Of a stretch of DNA of 64,000 bases, positions 1-9,407 are shown piece after piece. The translations under genes and the position numbers were made by a program. Position 1 is the stretch's first letter. Each line of letters begins with the position of its first letter. This DNA is from Eubacterium plexicaudatum ASF492. GTDB lineage: Bacteria; Bacillota; Clostridia; Lachnospirales; Lachnospiraceae. Below the pieces are notes generated by a model that saw only the letters and a program-made list of their open reading frames with translations, ran no database searches and had not been told where the DNA came from. The DNA is taken from assembly GCF_000364225.2 (NCBI RefSeq), contig NZ_AQFT02000001.1, forward strand, positions 3,739,501-3,803,500. The letters run 5' to 3'.

Positions 1-1
1 A

Positions 2-229
2 AGCCGGTTGCTGAAAACGTATCAGCGTCTGCAGCCTTTTTTTCAGGACGGACACTTTTTTGAACAGTACCCTTCGGAAAAGGCCAAAATAATGGGTACT
101 TTGATTAACGAAGGTTACGAACACAAACCCCTGGTACTGAACGAGAAAAAAATTTCCCGCAACGCTCCGTGTCCATGCGGTTCAGGAAAAAAATATAAGC
201 ACTGCTGTATGAACAAATCAGAATTATAA
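2..229 (+). CDS. SEC-C motif protein, C-terminal part (5' end outside window)
   Basis: The reading frame is open from the window edge, so only the last ~75 residues are visible and the true start is upstream. The C-terminus carries a SEC-C zinc-binding motif (residues [14 protein letters not shown]), the CxC...HC signature known from the SecA tail and from many stand-alone proteins. The upstream part ([17 protein letters not shown]) is not diagnostic. Function beyond zinc binding cannot be given; SEC-C proteins are often linked to nucleic-acid or ribosome-associated roles. Stop at 227-229; a stem-loop follows before the next gene. Confidence 0.8.
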   Translation, partial: SRLLKTYQRLQPFFQDGHFFEQYPSEKAKIMGTLINEGYEHKPLVLNEKKISRNAPCPCGSGKKYKHCCMNKSEL

Positions 230-306
230 AAGATGAAGAATATCATATCATGCTGTTGCGTTCTGTCGAAATAACTGCCTGATCGGCCGATTCGGATCAA
301 ACATTC

Positions 307-351
307 AAATCCGGCACTTTGCCACCGGCAAACAGTGGATGTGCCGGATTT
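307..351 (+). terminator. Stem-loop after the SEC-C gene
   Basis: An 11-bp perfect stem (307-317 pairing with 341-351) lies between the SEC-C gene and the ThrE-like operon. The T-tract after it is weak (tttatta), so termination is likely but not certain. Confidence 0.5.
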
Positions 352-399
352 ATTACTGCAAACGTAGTATGAGCGCAGGATTTACGGAGGTGCCTCATT

Positions 400-1179
400 A
401 TGACTGACATAGAATACATACTTGATTTCGCAGCCGGACTTGGCTGCAAAATGCTGGCTGTCGGAGCCAATCTGGAGCGGGTGAACGATACTATGTATCG
501 TATCTGCCGCAGTTACCATCTGCATTCCATCAGTATTTTTTCATTAAACAGCCTGATTATGATTGGCGCAAAATCAGAAGATGATGTGTCCGGGACAAGA
601 CAGCTCAGCGTGCATTCAACCTGTAATCATCTGGAAAAACTGAATCGATTTAATCAGCTTTCCCGTAAAGTATGTGCTGAAACCCCTCCGCCCGACACGC
701 TGGCGGAACTGCTGGAGGAAGCTGAAAACGTAAAAAATTTTCCAACGGCGGTCATTATTTTCGGACATCTGATCTCTATGTCTACCTTGTGTGCGATATA
801 CGGAGGAAGTTTTTCGGATATTCTTGCCGTGTCTTTAAATACGTTTATGCTGTACTGGCTGTCCGAGTATTTTGACCGGCGCAAAATTAACCAGATCGTT
901 GCCAACACACTCTGTATGTGGGCAGCCGGTTCTCTGGCATTATTGTTTATCAAATTCGGTATCGGACAAAATTATTTTATTATCGTTATTACAAACAGCA
1001 TGAAAATGATTCCAAGCATTTCACTTGTAAATGCCGTCCGTAATATTTTATGCGGCAATGAAATGAACGGGATTCTGGAATTTATGAAAGTAGTGCTGGA
1101 ATCCATAGCTATCGTCCTTGGACTTGTGCTGAGTATTTATATGTTTGGAGGGAATGCGGTACAATGGCTGAAAGTATAA
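400..1179 (+). CDS. ThrE-like threonine/serine exporter, large subunit
   Basis: A 259-residue protein of the ThrE family (DUF1212), which exports threonine and serine in actinobacteria; in Firmicutes the family is split in two genes, as here. The N-terminal ~110 residues are soluble (AVGANLERVNDTMYRICRSY is typical), followed by several hydrophobic helices from about residue 115. A Shine-Dalgarno (ggaggtg) precedes the ATG. The stop overlaps the start of the next gene by 16 bases, indicating translational coupling with the small subunit. Substrate is inferred from the family. Confidence 0.85.
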   Translation: MTDIEYILDFAAGLGCKMLAVGANLERVNDTMYRICRSYHLHSISIFSLNSLIMIGAKSEDDVSGTRQLSVHSTCNHLEKLNRFNQLSRKVCAETPPPDTLAELLEEAENVKNFPTAVIIFGHLISMSTLCAIYGGSFSDILAVSLNTFMLYWLSEYFDRRKINQIVANTLCMWAAGSLALLFIKFGIGQNYFIIVITNSMKMIPSISLVNAVRNILCGNEMNGILEFMKVVLESIAIVLGLVLSIYMFGGNAVQWLKV

Positions 1180-1642
1180 AACTGATCTTATTATCTTTTA
1201 TCGCTTCGATTGGATTCGGATTAAAATTCCAGATGCAGACACGCTATCTCGTGTGGGCGGGCCTGGGCGGTGCACTGACCCGTCTGTGCTATCTGCTCCT
1301 GCTGCTGGTCATTGATTCCAGACTGATCTATTCTCTGCTGGCAGCTATGTTTGCATCTTTGTATGCGGAGATTATGGCTATGAAGTTTAAAATGCCATCT
1401 ACCGTATTTTTGTATCCGGCGATCATACCGCTGACACCCGGAAGTCTGATCTACAGTACCGCCGTAAATTTTCTGCTGAAAGATACGACTGCCATGTGGC
1501 AGAACGCAGCAGACTGTGCTTCCACATTATTTGGAATCAGTATCGGATTTGTATTGATTTCTACGTTTACTTATTACCGAAGAGTTTATTTTCTCGGAAA
1601 AGATCTGGCATCGCATCTGCTGCGCCATCCACATAAAAATAA
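1164..1642 (+). CDS. ThrE-like exporter, small subunit (stop probably lost to a one-base slip)
   Basis: Partner of the preceding gene: about four membrane helices and the conserved stretch YPAIIPLTPGSLIYSTA of the DUF3815/ThrE_2 family, usually ~150 residues. As given, the frame runs on through a strong terminator to 1847 and over an antisense gene, which is implausible. Adding one A to the A5 run at 1635-1639 creates a TAA at 1640-1642 and a protein of normal length, so I end it there. The raw 227-residue reading is probably an artefact. Confidence 0.75.
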
Positions 1643-1654
1643 ATATTTTCGTAA

Positions 1655-1690
1655 CAAAAAAGGAAGCTGCTGCAGCTTCCTTTTTTATTT
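1655..1690. terminator. Bidirectional rho-independent terminator
   Basis: An 8-bp perfect stem (GGAAGCTG / CAGCTTCC, loop CTG, 1662-1680) has A6 on its left and T6 on its right. It can stop the ThrE-like operon from the left and the minus-strand small gene from the right. Confidence 0.85.
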
Positions 1691-1699
1691 GTATTATCC

Positions 1700-1882
1700 T
1701 TACTGCAGCAGCTGCAAAATTCCCTGTTTGACTCTTCCTTCATTTCGTTCTTTTACCAGTGCTTCCGTCTCTTTCGGGAAAAAGTTTGCGATCATACCAA
1801 TGTTGCATCCTGCAAGTCCGCCTCCTGCACGCAGATCTGTTTCATAACCACATGTACAGGTATACTTTCTGATCTCACCCAT
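1700..1882 (-). CDS. Small cysteine-containing protein, unknown function
   Basis: A ~60-residue protein starting MGEIRKYTCTCGYETDLRAG, with a C-x-CGYE element like half a zinc ribbon and a Gly-rich turn. An upstream ATG at 1909 also exists, but an AGAGGAG ribosome-binding site sits 7 bases before the ATG at 1882, which I prefer. It ends just before the shared terminator. I do not recognise a characterised family; a small zinc-binding protein is a reasonable guess only. Confidence 0.6.
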   Translation of the reverse strand: MGEIRKYTCTCGYETDLRAGGGLAGCNIGMIANFFPKETEALVKERNEGRVKQGILQLLQ

Positions 1883-1985
1883 AACCATTCTCCTCTTTCC
1901 GATGCACACTTATATTCATGCATATCCAAATTATTATACTCCATACAAAAAAACAATTGTAAATCCATCTTGCAGGTTATCTGCC

Positions 1986-3839
1986 TTAACTAAACAAACT
2001 GAGTATGCCCTGTTTTGACTGATTCGCCTGCGCAAGCATAGCCTGTCCTGCCTGTTCCAAAATGGAACTCTTTGAATAGTTCACCATCTCCTCAGCCATA
2101 TCCGTATCGCGCAGACGGGACTCTGCAGCCTGTGTGTTTTCTTCCGTATTCGCGTTAACAAGAATTGCGGATTCCAGACGGTTTTGCTGGGCGCCGATTT
2201 TTGTGCGCTCTTCATTTAAAATTGTTAATGCTGCGTCACAGGAATCAATGGACGTAGACGCCGCTTCAAAATCAAGTACGCTTAACCCCATTATGCCTAA
2301 AATTCCTGCGCTCAGCAGCGGTCTTTCTATAAAAAATCCATTCATATTGGTCGTTCCGCTCTGTATCCACATGTTTTTATTTGCGTATACGACCCTGTCC
2401 GTAGGCGGATCGCCCTTGTTAACAATAACTTCGCCGCCGACTTCAAGCTGCCCGTCCTTATTTCTTTTTGCTGGTTCAAATGTGGATATTCCTCCGCCAG
2501 CTTGATTATTCCTGTTATCAAGAATATAAAGCTTTCCCGGTTCCGTCTGATTCACGGCGTATTGTGTATAATGGTTATTAAAATTCGAAGCATTATTGAC
2601 CGCGTCCATAATACGCTCTACAATTTCCGTCCCTGTAGTGCAACCGCTTAGATTAATCTCCAGACAAGGTGATGAAGAACTCCCTGAATAAGAATAATTC
2701 GTACCATTTGGTGTCGTCTGCGTACAGGGATCTCCTGTAAAGCTGATACTGTAATGCTTCGAACAAGTTGCACAGCTGGAATTAAAACCCTGGCCATATA
2801 AATCGGAAAGATTAAAATCCGTACCCAATCCCGAAAAATCCAGCCATGCGGCCCCATAATCTTTCCCGTTATCGTAAGCCGTGCTTCCTATTTTTTGTAC
2901 CAGTTCCGTAGAAAACTCCGTAGCTTCCGGCACAAAAGACGTCGGATCTCCCGGAATGGCATATGTTCCTTTTTCCAATTTGATAAATTGAGCCGGATAT
3001 TTACCATCCATCATCTGCGTACCCTGATCAAATTTTATTGAGACATGATATGCAACTCCGGCGGCATCAACCTCATAACGGTCTATATCACCGGCCGTAC
3101 CGGAAAGAAGCTCTGCCGCCGTTATATTTGCATTGGGCATATACTTTTCTATTTCTTTAACAAGTGTATCCGTCGTACCGGACTTCATGTTTCCTGTGCC
3201 ATAAGTCGTCGTATATTGATTCTTCCCTGTAATCTCCCATCCATCTGCAATATCAAACTTGATTTTATCATTCAGCTTCGGTTTATCATAAATTTTCCCT
3301 GGCCCCAGAATTTCTCCAAGACCATAATTTGTCCCCGTAACCACATTGGTAGTCGGCGGTCCGGAAACAATCCACCCTCCGGGATTTGCAGGATCCGGTT
3401 TATAATTTGTAGCCGATCTTTCCCAGCCGAACACACTTAACGTATTAAACTCCGTATCACTTGTTATTCTGTTGACTTCCACAACAAGTGCATTCATTTC
3501 ATTCTGAATCGCCTGGCGGTCTACCAGCGTATTCGTATCATTTGCTGCCTGTACGGACAGTTCCCGCATGCGGTGCAAAATATCTTCCATCTGCTGCATC
3601 GCACCGTCTGCCACTTCACAAAAAGAAGAGCCTGCCTCACAGTTATCCACTGTTTTGTCCAGACCCCGAATCTGCCATCTCATCTTTTCTGAGATCTGCA
3701 GTCCTGCAGCATCATCCGCACTTCTGTTAATCCGATAACCGGAAGACAATTTTTCGGTACTCTTTGCCTTCTCTTTTGCTGTCGTATTTAACTGTCGGTT
3801 TGCAAATTGTGACTCCAAATTGTGCGCAATTACCTGCAT
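1986..3839 (-). CDS. Flagellin with cysteine-bearing central domain
   Basis: A ~617-residue flagellin. The N-terminal D0/D1 region (MQVIAHNLESQFANRQLN..., LSSGYRINRSADDAAGLQIS, MRELSVQAANDTNT) and the C-terminal D1/D0 region (RTKIGAQQNRLESA, MAQEMV-like MAEEMVNYSKSSIL, ending GILSLFS) are canonical. Between them lie about 380 residues of variable surface domain, long for Firmicutes. Start chosen at 3839 because GGAGGAGAGA lies directly upstream; the longer frame start at 3866 has no such site. Unusual: at least seven cysteines, including one in the conserved N-terminal helix region (SSFCEVADGAM) and a cluster CATCSKH...DPC...SPC...SGC near residues 360-410. Flagellins rarely contain cysteine. 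Confidence 0.95.
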   Translation of the reverse strand: MQVIAHNLESQFANRQLNTTAKEKAKSTEKLSSGYRINRSADDAAGLQISEKMRWQIRGLDKTVDNCEAGSSFCEVADGAMQQMEDILHRMRELSVQAANDTNTLVDRQAIQNEMNALVVEVNRITSDTEFNTLSVFGWERSATNYKPDPANPGGWIVSGPPTTNVVTGTNYGLGEILGPGKIYDKPKLNDKIKFDIADGWEITGKNQYTTTYGTGNMKSGTTDTLVKEIEKYMPNANITAAELLSGTAGDIDRYEVDAAGVAYHVSIKFDQGTQMMDGKYPAQFIKLEKGTYAIPGDPTSFVPEATEFSTELVQKIGSTAYDNGKDYGAAWLDFSGLGTDFNLSDLYGQGFNSSCATCSKHYSISFTGDPCTQTTPNGTNYSYSGSSSSPCLEINLSGCTTGTEIVERIMDAVNNASNFNNHYTQYAVNQTEPGKLYILDNRNNQAGGGISTFEPAKRNKDGQLEVGGEVIVNKGDPPTDRVVYANKNMWIQSGTTNMNGFFIERPLLSAGILGIMGLSVLDFEAASTSIDSCDAALTILNEERTKIGAQQNRLESAILVNANTEENTQAAESRLRDTDMAEEMVNYSKSSILEQAGQAMLAQANQSKQGILSLFS

Positions 3840-3967
3840 ATCTTCTCTCCTCCCTGAGTGTAACATTCATCCTGAATTCCATACCGGTATGTTACTCTGC
3901 TGTCTTATATCATGTTGTTCAAGATGCATAAGCATCATCAATTGCTGCCTACAGCTTATTAGTTATT

Positions 3968-3994
3968 ATATCGGATGATTTCAGGAAATGCTTA
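3968..3994 (-). promoter_or_regulatory. Sigma-D (FliA)-type promoter of the flagellin gene
   Basis: On the minus strand CCGATAT (3968-3974) sits 16 bases after TAAG (3991-3994), close to the sigma-28/sigma-D consensus TAAA-N15-(G)CCGATAT. It leaves a ~120-base leader before the flagellin start, as expected for a late flagellar gene. Confidence 0.6.
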
Positions 3995-4045
3995 ATACGA
4001 TTAACGCGGATTCTTTTATAATGTCATTTGCCATTTAAACACGCT

Positions 4046-4575
4046 TTAAATTGCCTGCAGCACTTTTACTATCTTTTCAATCGCCTGCAACAGTGTTTCC
4101 ATCTCTACATTCTGATTATTCCAATATGCGTAATACGCTCCGTGTACACAATAGGTGAGCAGTATATTTTTTTCCGCATCTTCTTTGTATTCCGGATATT
4201 TTTCAAACACCGTTTTCTTGATTTCTTTTCCAGTTTATCTGCCAGATAGCTGTGTCCTTTCCCGGAAAACAGTACCTGAATCAGGGAAAGATGTGATATA
4301 AAAGCAAGGCACAGTTCTCTTGCAACCACATCCAGATTTTCAAATGTATACTGCTGCGCGTGGGGAATGCTTTTTAATACGGATTCTACCGTTTCCGTCT
4401 CCATCCGTTCCGACAGTGCATAAATGTCTTCATAATGTGAATAAAATGTTGATTTATTAATGCAGGCCAAACGGCAAAGTTCTTTTACGGTTATTTTTTC
4501 GGGTGGCTTTTTAGACCGTAATTCCATAAATGCATTTTTGATTGCTTTCTCGGTTTTTTCCATTCTGATATCCAT
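4046..4575 (-). CDS. TetR/AcrR-family regulator (frame broken once)
   Basis: The N-terminal half has a TetR helix-turn-helix (ITVKELCRLACINKSTFYSHYEDIYALSE). The start at 4575 (MDIRMEKTEKAIK) has GGAG 8 bases upstream. As given, the frame ends at 4105 with an odd basic tail. Adding one A in the T-run at 4226-4229 (plus strand) restores a normal tail reading KYPEYKEDAEKNILLTYCVHG and ...AIEKIVKVLQAI, ending at 4046. It is divergent from the branching-enzyme gene and may regulate it, which is inference. Ligand unknown. Confidence 0.75.
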
Positions 4576-4723
4576 GACTGTTTCTCCAATAAACGACAAT
4601 TTTGTAAATTGGTTGCTTATCCGCCAAATACTGAAAATTGTTGGTGGAAGCTTCCGGTATTTTCCTGTATGATAATCATATCAAAATAAACAACTATTGT
4701 CTATTATCTGCAAGGAGGTTTTT

Positions 4724-6516
4724 ATGGACTTTTATGGATTTTATACAGGAAAATATTGGACGCTTACCGGTTCCTTGGCGCGCATCTGACAGAAAACGGA
4801 GCATATTTTCGAACATTTGCTCCCGGCGCATCCGCAATTGCCCTGATCGGTGAATTTAACGACTGGCAGGAAACGGAAATGCATAAAATTCACGACGGAC
4901 ATTTCTGGGAATGTTATGTGGAACATGCTGCCGCAGGTATGATGTACAAATACCGCATTTACGGACGCGACGGACGCTGCATTGACCATTGCGATCCATA
5001 CGGTTTTGGCATGGAACTGCGTCCGAATTCCGCATCACTCATCCGTGACATGGACGCCTATCAATTTCATGATAAAAAATGGATGCAGTCACGCAGCGAC
5101 TGTAAAAACGAACCGCTGAACATCTATGAAATACATATGGGCTCTTTCCGCAAGCCTTCACAGCAGGCGGACGACTGGTATACGTATGAAGAAATGGCCG
5201 ATATCCTGATTCCTTATTTAAAAGAAACCGGTTATAACTATGTAGAATTAATGCCTTTAAATGAATATCCATGTGATGAATCCTGGGGATATCAGTCGAC
5301 CGGATTTTTCAGTCCGACTTCCCGCTATGGAACAGCCGATCAGTTAAAAGCATTTGTCGATCAATGCCACCAAAATGAGATTGGCATCATTATGGATTTT
5401 GTTCCGGTACATTTTGCCGTCGACGATTACGCACTCGGTTCCTATGACGGAACCGCTTTATATGAATATCCGCACAACGCCGTCGGCGTCAGTGAATGGG
5501 GCAGCTGCAACTTTATGCATTCCCGCGGTGAAGTCCGCAGCTTTCTGCAGTCCGCAGCCAATTACTGGCTGAGCGAATATCACATGGACGGCCTGCGCAT
5601 GGATGCCATCAGCCGTGCCATTTACTGGCAAGGCGACCCTGGCCGCGGTGTCAATATGAATGCCGTATCATTTTTAAAATACATGAATCAGGAATTGAAA
5701 ACCCTGCATCCGACCGCAATATTATCTGCCGAGGATTCGACTTCCTATCCGGGCGTTACAAAAGCCGTATCCGAAGGCGGACTCGGATTTGATTATAAAT
5801 GGGACATGGGCTGGATGAACGATACACTGGATTATTTCCGTACGGAACCGCAGTACCGCAGCCGTGATTACCATAAGCTGACCTTTTCCATGATGTACTA
5901 TTATGACGATCGGTTTTTGCTGCCGCTGTCGCATGATGAAGTCGTACATGGAAAAGCAACGATTCTGCAGAAAATGAGCGGCGATTACGATGGTAAATTT
6001 CCACAGGCCAGAGCATTTTACATGTACATGTACGCCCATCCGGGCAAAAAACTGAATTTTATGGGAAATGAGATCGGTCACTTCAGAGAGTGGGACGAGA
6101 AACGGGAGCAGGACTGGAACTTATTAGATTACCCGGCCCATCAGAATTTTTACAGGTTTATGACAGACTTAAACCACCTGTATTTGGAACATCCTGCTTT
6201 CTATGAAAATGATTTTGAAAAAGAAGGTTTTCAGTGGCTGGACTGCCATCAGGAAGATAAGTGTATCTATGCGTTTGAACGAACAAGCAAACAGGAGCGG
6301 ATTGCGGCTTTGTTTCATTTTTCAGATAAGGAGCAGAAAGCTTATACATTCACCATACCGAATGCAAAAAAACTGGAACTGCTGCTGTGCAGCAATGACG
6401 AACGCTATGGCAAAACTGCGGTACCGACGCAAACTTCGCTTATGCCTGAGAAAGATCGTTACAGCATTGACCTGCCTCCGTTTTCAGCCGTATATTATCT
6501 GATTCACGAAAGCTGA
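4724..6516 (+). CDS. glgB: 1,4-alpha-glucan (glycogen) branching enzyme
   Basis: GH13 branching enzyme of ~597 residues that forms alpha-1,6 branches in glycogen. An N-terminal CBM48-like domain (APGASAIALIGEFNDWQ) precedes the catalytic barrel with the family motifs DGLRMDAIS (nucleophile Asp), ILSAEDST (acid/base Glu) and LPLSHDEVVHGK. AAGGAGG precedes ATG 4724 (MDFYGFYTGK), which matches the usual start of the family, but the frame then slips. One A added to A4 at 4750-4753 joins it to the long frame (raw open frame starts at TTG 4756). Stop at 6514-6516, followed by a terminator. Confidence 0.9.
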
Positions 6517-6526
6517 CATAGGATGG

Positions 6527-6569
6527 ATCAGGGTATTTCATTTTGTAATTTCAAAATAAATACCCTGAT
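6527..6569. terminator. Bidirectional terminator between glgB and the Nudix gene
   Basis: A 12-bp perfect stem (ATCAGGGTATTT 6527-6538 with AAATACCCTGAT 6558-6569), AT-rich loop, lies between two convergent genes. Confidence 0.7.
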
Positions 6570-6587
6570 TCGATTGGTTCTGTCATC

Positions 6588-7194
6588 CTATGCATCTAAA
6601 AACGCAAACGGTTCATCCGCATGCAAAAATGCATCATCAAATACGCCCCACGCATGGAAACGCGTTCCTGTTCCAGTATTTTCGTACCTGTTCCTTGTCG
6701 GCAAGCACTACCTGTATCTCTTCGGTATCCTCTACAAATGCGTCCGATACACTGCCGTTTACCGTGCCAAATACCGTTGCGCTTGTCTCATCCGTAAATC
6801 CGGCTCCCATAAAAAACGGTCTGCGATAACAGGTCTTTCCTCCGCCGTATTCCACAAAGTCCAGTCCTGTCTCCTCCTTCATCTCTCTGGATGCGGCCAT
6901 GCCCGGTGTTTCGTCTCCGTCAACCAGCCCGGCCGGAAGCTCGTATAAAAACGCGTCCAGCGGATAACGGTACTGGCGAATCAGCACGAGTTTTGGATTC
7001 TGTTCGTTGGTAACGGCATAAATCACAATGCCTTCCGCTTTCATGGATTGTGTCTTGATTTTAATGTGCTGCGCATCATTTCTGGATACAAAATAATAAG
7101 AAAAGTCGTTTCCTTTTGTGTCAATGGCATCCATCTGATATAAATTTAAAAATGGATTATCTGTCAGCTGGTGTATGTTATGGTATTTTTTCAC
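6588..7194 (-). CDS. Nudix hydrolase, ADP-ribose pyrophosphatase-like (frame broken twice)
   Basis: Nudix proteins hydrolyse nucleoside diphosphates linked to another moiety. The 23-residue Nudix box is complete: GLVDGDETPGMAASREMKEE with TGL following (G-x5-E-x7-REMKEE-x-GL). The raw frame stops at 6637. Adding one base in the T4 at 6679-6682 and one in the A5 at 6625-6629 yields a family-like tail (KILEQERVSMRGAYLMMHF, ending EPFAFLDA) that stops at 6588. Two independent repairs that both improve the family fit argue for sequencing slips. Substrate is inferred from similarity to ADP-ribose pyrophosphatases. Confidence 0.85.
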
Positions 7195-7286
7195 TGTAAT
7201 AAGTACTCCTTCCGATCGTATTTCGACATAACTTTTTCTGTTTTTACGATGTTCTCATTTTACCACACTCGCAATTTATATACAAT

Positions 7287-8081
7287 TCAAATAAAATGTG
7301 AAAAATTCCAGATCACCTTGGATACCACATGCACTCCCATATGACCGATAAATGCATACTGTATGCCATATTTTCGGTACAGCTCTCCGAATACAAATCC
7401 CAGCGCCCCGTTCATTAAAAAACATCTGCATAAAATAACAAACGAAAGTTCTCCAAACATAGAAATGGTAGCCGGTAAATGCCCTGCCGCAAACAATAAC
7501 GCACAGATTACATTTGCGATGACAAACACTTTCTCCGGAATTTCTTCTTTCGAATATTTCTTAAAAAACAGCTTCCATAATACAAATGCCACCAGTGACA
7601 TTAAAAATAGCCGAAGTATTAATTCTTCTACGATTCCGCCATACAATACGGATGTAATCAGGTTATCAATACTTTTGTATAACAGCCCGCTTTTATAAGA
7701 CGCTGCCACCTGTGGAATCAATTTTCCAAACACCGGATCATCCAAAGAAAACAGAACTCCGCATATGACCGTTATGAAAACGGTTTTCAACAGCGGTTCC
7801 TTTTTATATTTCAGCGGTTTCATCAGTCCTGTCAGACCGGCAAGCATATAGCCTGCAACAGCACAAAAAACCGTATACAGCACCGTCTGCGCCATTGATA
7901 TGAGCGCAAGTGTATCAACACTTCCACCCTGTTCCAGTATCATTTGCCGTACTTCGGCCGTGTAGGAAGCATATGCATACCTGCCGGTAAAATAACCGCC
8001 GACTGCCGCAAACGGAAGTAAGATTACCGTAAACGCAAGTGCGTCCTTTATTGTATTTTTATGATCTCTGTTTTTATTCAT
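7287..8081 (-). CDS. CPBP-family intramembrane protease
   Basis: A 264-residue polytopic membrane protein with about seven hydrophobic helices. The CPBP/Abi (CAAX protease-like) motifs are visible: VEELILRLF (EExxxR) near residue 155 and a second histidine motif AAGHLP near residue 200, with a further conserved His in IGHMGVH near the C-terminus. Its start overlaps the end of the XRE regulator gene by 8 bases, so the two are co-translated. Members act in prenyl-protein processing or bacteriocin self-immunity; the substrate here is unknown. Confidence 0.85.
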   Translation of the reverse strand: MNKNRDHKNTIKDALAFTVILLPFAAVGGYFTGRYAYASYTAEVRQMILEQGGSVDTLALISMAQTVLYTVFCAVAGYMLAGLTGLMKPLKYKKEPLLKTVFITVICGVLFSLDDPVFGKLIPQVAASYKSGLLYKSIDNLITSVLYGGIVEELILRLFLMSLVAFVLWKLFFKKYSKEEIPEKVFVIANVICALLFAAGHLPATISMFGELSFVILCRCFLMNGALGFVFGELYRKYGIQYAFIGHMGVHVVSKVIWNFSHFI

Positions 8082-9243
8082 ACATCACACCAAACCTTTC
8101 CGTGCTGTTTTTCAGCTTTTGAAACGCCAGCTCGTCCTTTAATATTTCAAAACAGGGTTCATTCAAAGATGCACGCAGACTGTGATAAATAACCTTTTTA
8201 TCTCTTGGAATGTTTCCCGCAAGCAATGTTTTGTCAAACCAGATATCCAGCCTGTCAAAATACGCATCCTTCTTTAAAAAGGAATCGTCACTTTGTAAAA
8301 AACGCATGGACAGCGTTATATATTTTTGCAGCTGTTCCACCGCTCCGGCTTTTTCACCATGCTCACAGTAAATAACCGCCATTTGAAAATGAAATACTGC
8401 AATCGCATTAAAATTCAGTTCTTCCAGATTGTATATCCGTGCAAGCTCCGTCACGCGATACAACGTTTCCTCACAGCTTTGCAGCCGGTCTTTGTGTATG
8501 ATCATATACCGAACGCTTTCCTGTACCAGAGCAATCATATGCAGATACATGCCGATCTGGGTCAGATCATTTGCTTTTTCCAGGTCTCCAACCTGTAAAT
8601 ACGCATTAATAAGAATATCTTCTCCCTGAATAGCCATTCCCTCCGGACGAATGTGCTCCTCCAGCTCTTCGATAACCTCCTGTGCATTTCCAAGCATCAA
8701 ATCTATACTCGCCTTCATAAACATCGTATCTTTGCACAGACCGATATCCCTGCAGTTTTCTAAAACATGAATGCACAGCTTCCTGGCATCTTCCAGTATT
8801 TCCGTACTTCGTTCCGGCTCTGGCAGCATATGGTGATTGACCCACAGACATATGATGCTTTGTAAAAATTCATAGCAGGAATAATACTTTTTAACCAATT
8901 TTTTTGTTTTATCCATAATAAGATCAAACTCTTTCCTTGCATTGCCTGCATTTTGGGCATTTTTTGCATCTTCCCAGCCTGAGAATTCCTTACACAAATC
9001 CAAATAAATTTTCCGGATCTGCTCCTTACCAAGACTCGCTTCATATCCCATTAACGTATCAATAGAAACATCAAAAAATGCGGCAAGCTGCGGCAGCAGG
9101 GAGATGTCCGGCATGCTTTGCCTCGTTTCCCATTTCGATACCGAAGCTTTTGTAACTCCCATAAAATCCGCCAGCTGTTCCTGTGTTATTTTCTTTTCCT
9201 TTCGAAATCCGGCTATATTGTCCGCCAGACGAAGTATATCCAT
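8074..9243 (-). CDS. XRE-family regulator with C-terminal helical repeats
   Basis: A 389-residue protein. Residues 5-60 form a Cro/C1-type helix-turn-helix (ITQEQLADFMGVTKASVSKW). The remaining ~320 residues are alpha-helical and look like TPR-type repeats without an enzymatic motif, the architecture of RRNPP-like or Rgg-like sensors, so peptide binding is possible but unproven. It is the first gene of a two-gene unit with the CPBP protease, which suggests the regulator controls that protease. Confidence 0.85.
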   Translation of the reverse strand: MDILRLADNIAGFRKEKKITQEQLADFMGVTKASVSKWETRQSMPDISLLPQLAAFFDVSIDTLMGYEASLGKEQIRKIYLDLCKEFSGWEDAKNAQNAGNARKEFDLIMDKTKKLVKKYYSCYEFLQSIICLWVNHHMLPEPERSTEILEDARKLCIHVLENCRDIGLCKDTMFMKASIDLMLGNAQEVIEELEEHIRPEGMAIQGEDILINAYLQVGDLEKANDLTQIGMYLHMIALVQESVRYMIIHKDRLQSCEETLYRVTELARIYNLEELNFNAIAVFHFQMAVIYCEHGEKAGAVEQLQKYITLSMRFLQSDDSFLKKDAYFDRLDIWFDKTLLAGNIPRDKKVIYHSLRASLNEPCFEILKDELAFQKLKNSTERFGVMYE

Positions 9244-9360
9244 TTCATCACCTGTCTTTCTTTGATTTATACCATAGCAAAAAAAATACGTCCTTTCAAG
9301 AGAATCAAAAGATACTTTGCGATATTAAGTCAACTATTGCGATACTTTATAAAAGAAAAA

Positions 9361-9390
9361 GGTGTATATCGTTCCGATACGATATACACC
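9361..9390 (-). terminator. Terminator of the ABC exporter operon
   Basis: An 11-bp perfect stem (GGTGTATATCG / CGATATACACC) followed on the minus strand by TTTTTCTTTT, 18 bases after the permease stop. Confidence 0.85.
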
Positions 9391-9407
9391 AAATACATTC
9401 CAAAAAC

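Noticed and set aside
1643..1847. Long C-terminal extension of the small ThrE-like subunit
   Set aside because: It runs through a strong terminator and over an antisense gene; one added A gives a normal stop at 1640-1642.
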